A program made the translations under genes and the position numbers. From NCBI RefSeq assembly GCF_918797505.1, contig NC_092797.1, positions 53,294,157-53,358,156 of the forward strand: a stretch of 64,000 bases of DNA, read 5' to 3'. A model generated the notes under the pieces. The model had not been told where the DNA came from. It made no database searches and was given only the letters and a program-made list of their open reading frames with translations. Every line of letters begins with the position of its first letter. The stretch's first letter is position 1. Source of the DNA: Bemisia tabaci. Its lineage: Eukaryota; Arthropoda; Insecta; Hemiptera; Aleyrodidae. Shown here piece after piece: positions 63,300 to 64,000 of the stretch.

Positions 63300-63415
63300 A
63301 AATTCTAGGACTTTCCGCGGTTTACGATCGAATTACCGGTCTTTTCCTGGTTTTCTAGACAATGATCAAATGCCCTATTTTTCCCGGTTTTCCCTGTTTT
63401 TCCAGTCGTGTAGAC
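63300..63415. repeat. TTCCTGGTTTTCC-type repeat
   Basis: TCTTTTCCTGGTTTTCTAG and TTTTTCCCGGTTTTCCCTG motifs, as in other M5-like tracts. Confidence 0.5.
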
Positions 63416-63558
63416 ATCTTGCTGTTGTACCGCAGTCAGGGTGGCATGAAACGATAGGAACTTGTGAAAACTCGGTAAGGAGGGGTATGAAATAGGGCCA
63501 GTTGTGGGCCCACCCTGACTTTCCTTAACTCTGCAATTTTTTGCACATTGAAGGTCTA

Positions 63559-63708
63559 TACAAGGTGATCCAAAAACACTGCTTGAAAATTTTCGGGGAG
63601 CCAAAAAGTAGCTCCTTTCGACCTAAAACCATCCCCCAAGTTTCAAAACTTTACCTCAATTAGGTAGGCAGTTAGAAGGGGTGGAAGAGACTTCTGGATC
63701 ACCCTGTA
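63559..63708. mobile_element. TACAGGGTGATCC MITE, TSD TA
   Basis: TACAAGGTGATCCAAAAACA at the left, CTTCTGGATCACCCTGTA at the right, 150 bp. TA duplicated at 63557-63558 and 63709-63710, compatible with a Tc1/mariner-type MITE. Only about 17 terminal bases pair well. Confidence 0.75.
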
Positions 63709-63714
63709 TAATCC

Positions 63715-63774
63715 GTAGCGTGATTTAGTCACTTTAGATCTCTTTTAGGGTCTGATACATACATAAAGTCGCTT
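63715..63774 (-). other. LINE 3' UTR
   Basis: On the minus strand the stop of the ORF is followed by AAGCGACTTTATGTATGTAT, matching the sequence after the stop at 58756. It extends a few dozen bases before similarity fades. Confidence 0.65.
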
Positions 63775-63999
63775 TTACAGCGCCGCCTCGCGCTCTGCGA
63801 CGCCCAATCGCCATTGCCCCCTATCCTCCCAGAGATCATCAGGCAATTGGCACCTTCTGATCTCCTCCTCCACCCCTTGTCGCCAACCTTTCACAGGACG
63901 TCCACGCCGTCGCCTTCCGGGAGGAACCCAATCGAAGACCTGCTTGGGCAACCGGTCGTCTGCCATCCTTCGCACATGTCCATACCAGACCAACTGCTT
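63775..63999 (-). CDS. Non-LTR retrotransposon reverse transcriptase, C-terminus (partial)
   Basis: The reading frame is open to the window edge, so only the last 74 residues are visible and the true start lies outside. It contains WYGHVRRMADDRLPK, the basic PPGRRRRGRPVKGWRQG segment and CQLPDDLWEDRGQWRLG, ending REAAL-stop. This succession is characteristic of the region after the reverse-transcriptase domain in insect LINE ORF2 proteins (RTE-like; often labelled endonuclease-reverse transcriptase or craniofacial-development-protein-2-like). The catalytic domains are not in view. No frameshift is present in the visible part, so the copy could be recent. Confidence 0.88.
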   Translation of the reverse strand, partial: KQLVWYGHVRRMADDRLPKQVFDWVPPGRRRRGRPVKGWRQGVEEEIRRCQLPDDLWEDRGQWRLGVAEREAAL

Positions 64000-64000
64000 G

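Overview
The window looks like non-coding, repeat-saturated chromosomal DNA from an arthropod, most likely an insect. The evidence is the density of short inverted-repeat transposons (MITEs), many with exact target-site duplications (TSDs), two 3' ends of non-LTR retrotransposons, AT-rich spacers broken by short GC-rich islands, and no host gene that I can recognise. I cannot fix the species from sequence alone.

The only convincing protein-coding sequence is the C-terminus of a LINE reverse-transcriptase ORF on the minus strand at the right edge (63775-63999, continuing past the window) and a 33-codon relic of the same ORF end at 58655-58756. Other open frames are short, low-complexity, or lie on repeats.

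Working family names (mine): M1, 359-bp CACGGAG foldback (785, 16280). M2, CTGCCGTGC MITE of about 255 bp with 4-bp TSD, the commonest family. M3, CGACGGTG MITE of about 253 bp with AT-rich 4-bp TSD. M4, CACTGGAA foldback with 2-bp TSD. M5, CAGGGTTGCC element rich in CCCTGA. M6, CAGTGGCGTGG hAT-type MITE of about 165 bp with 8-bp TSD. M7 (TGGATTGC) and M8 (TGGACTGC), palindromic MITEs of about 260 and 140 bp. M9, CACAGTGG MITE of about 230 bp. M10, ATTGAAATTGA MITE of about 260 bp. M11, GGCCTTGTCTCC MITE. M12, CGCGTTT/AGAAAGG MITE. M13, ATCAAGACAAACTC palindrome. M14, short ATGCTAAAA palindrome. M15, 446-bp CACGGAAAAAAC element carrying a tRNA-like segment.

Layout. 0-16 kb: scattered M1-M10 copies. 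16-25 kb: second M1, a tandem array at 22265-23370, then M2 copies. 25-32 kb: M6, M2, a 546-bp inverted-repeat element, and a direct duplication at 30 kb. 32-40 kb: M9, M10 and M11 copies, including M11 split by M6. 40.2-43.9 kb: a very large palindrome whose left arm alone carries two M15 insertions. 44-51 kb: M2 tandems and nests, a 27-bp minisatellite and a segmental duplication. 51-58 kb: M3, M6, M8, M12 and a 615-bp palindrome nested in M8. 58-64 kb: LINE relic, a 2.3-kb plain stretch, a 115-bp tandem repeat, a GC-rich island, an M3 pair and the LINE end.

No metabolic or regulatory gene set can be described. The elements relate to each other as insertion history: several are nested, and three insertions can be compared with unoccupied copies of the same target elsewhere in the window. 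The most unusual items are the M15 element, the 3.7-kb palindrome, and a roughly 60-bp box (core CAACTATTCG ... TTGAAGGCGC) recurring in otherwise unrelated contexts.
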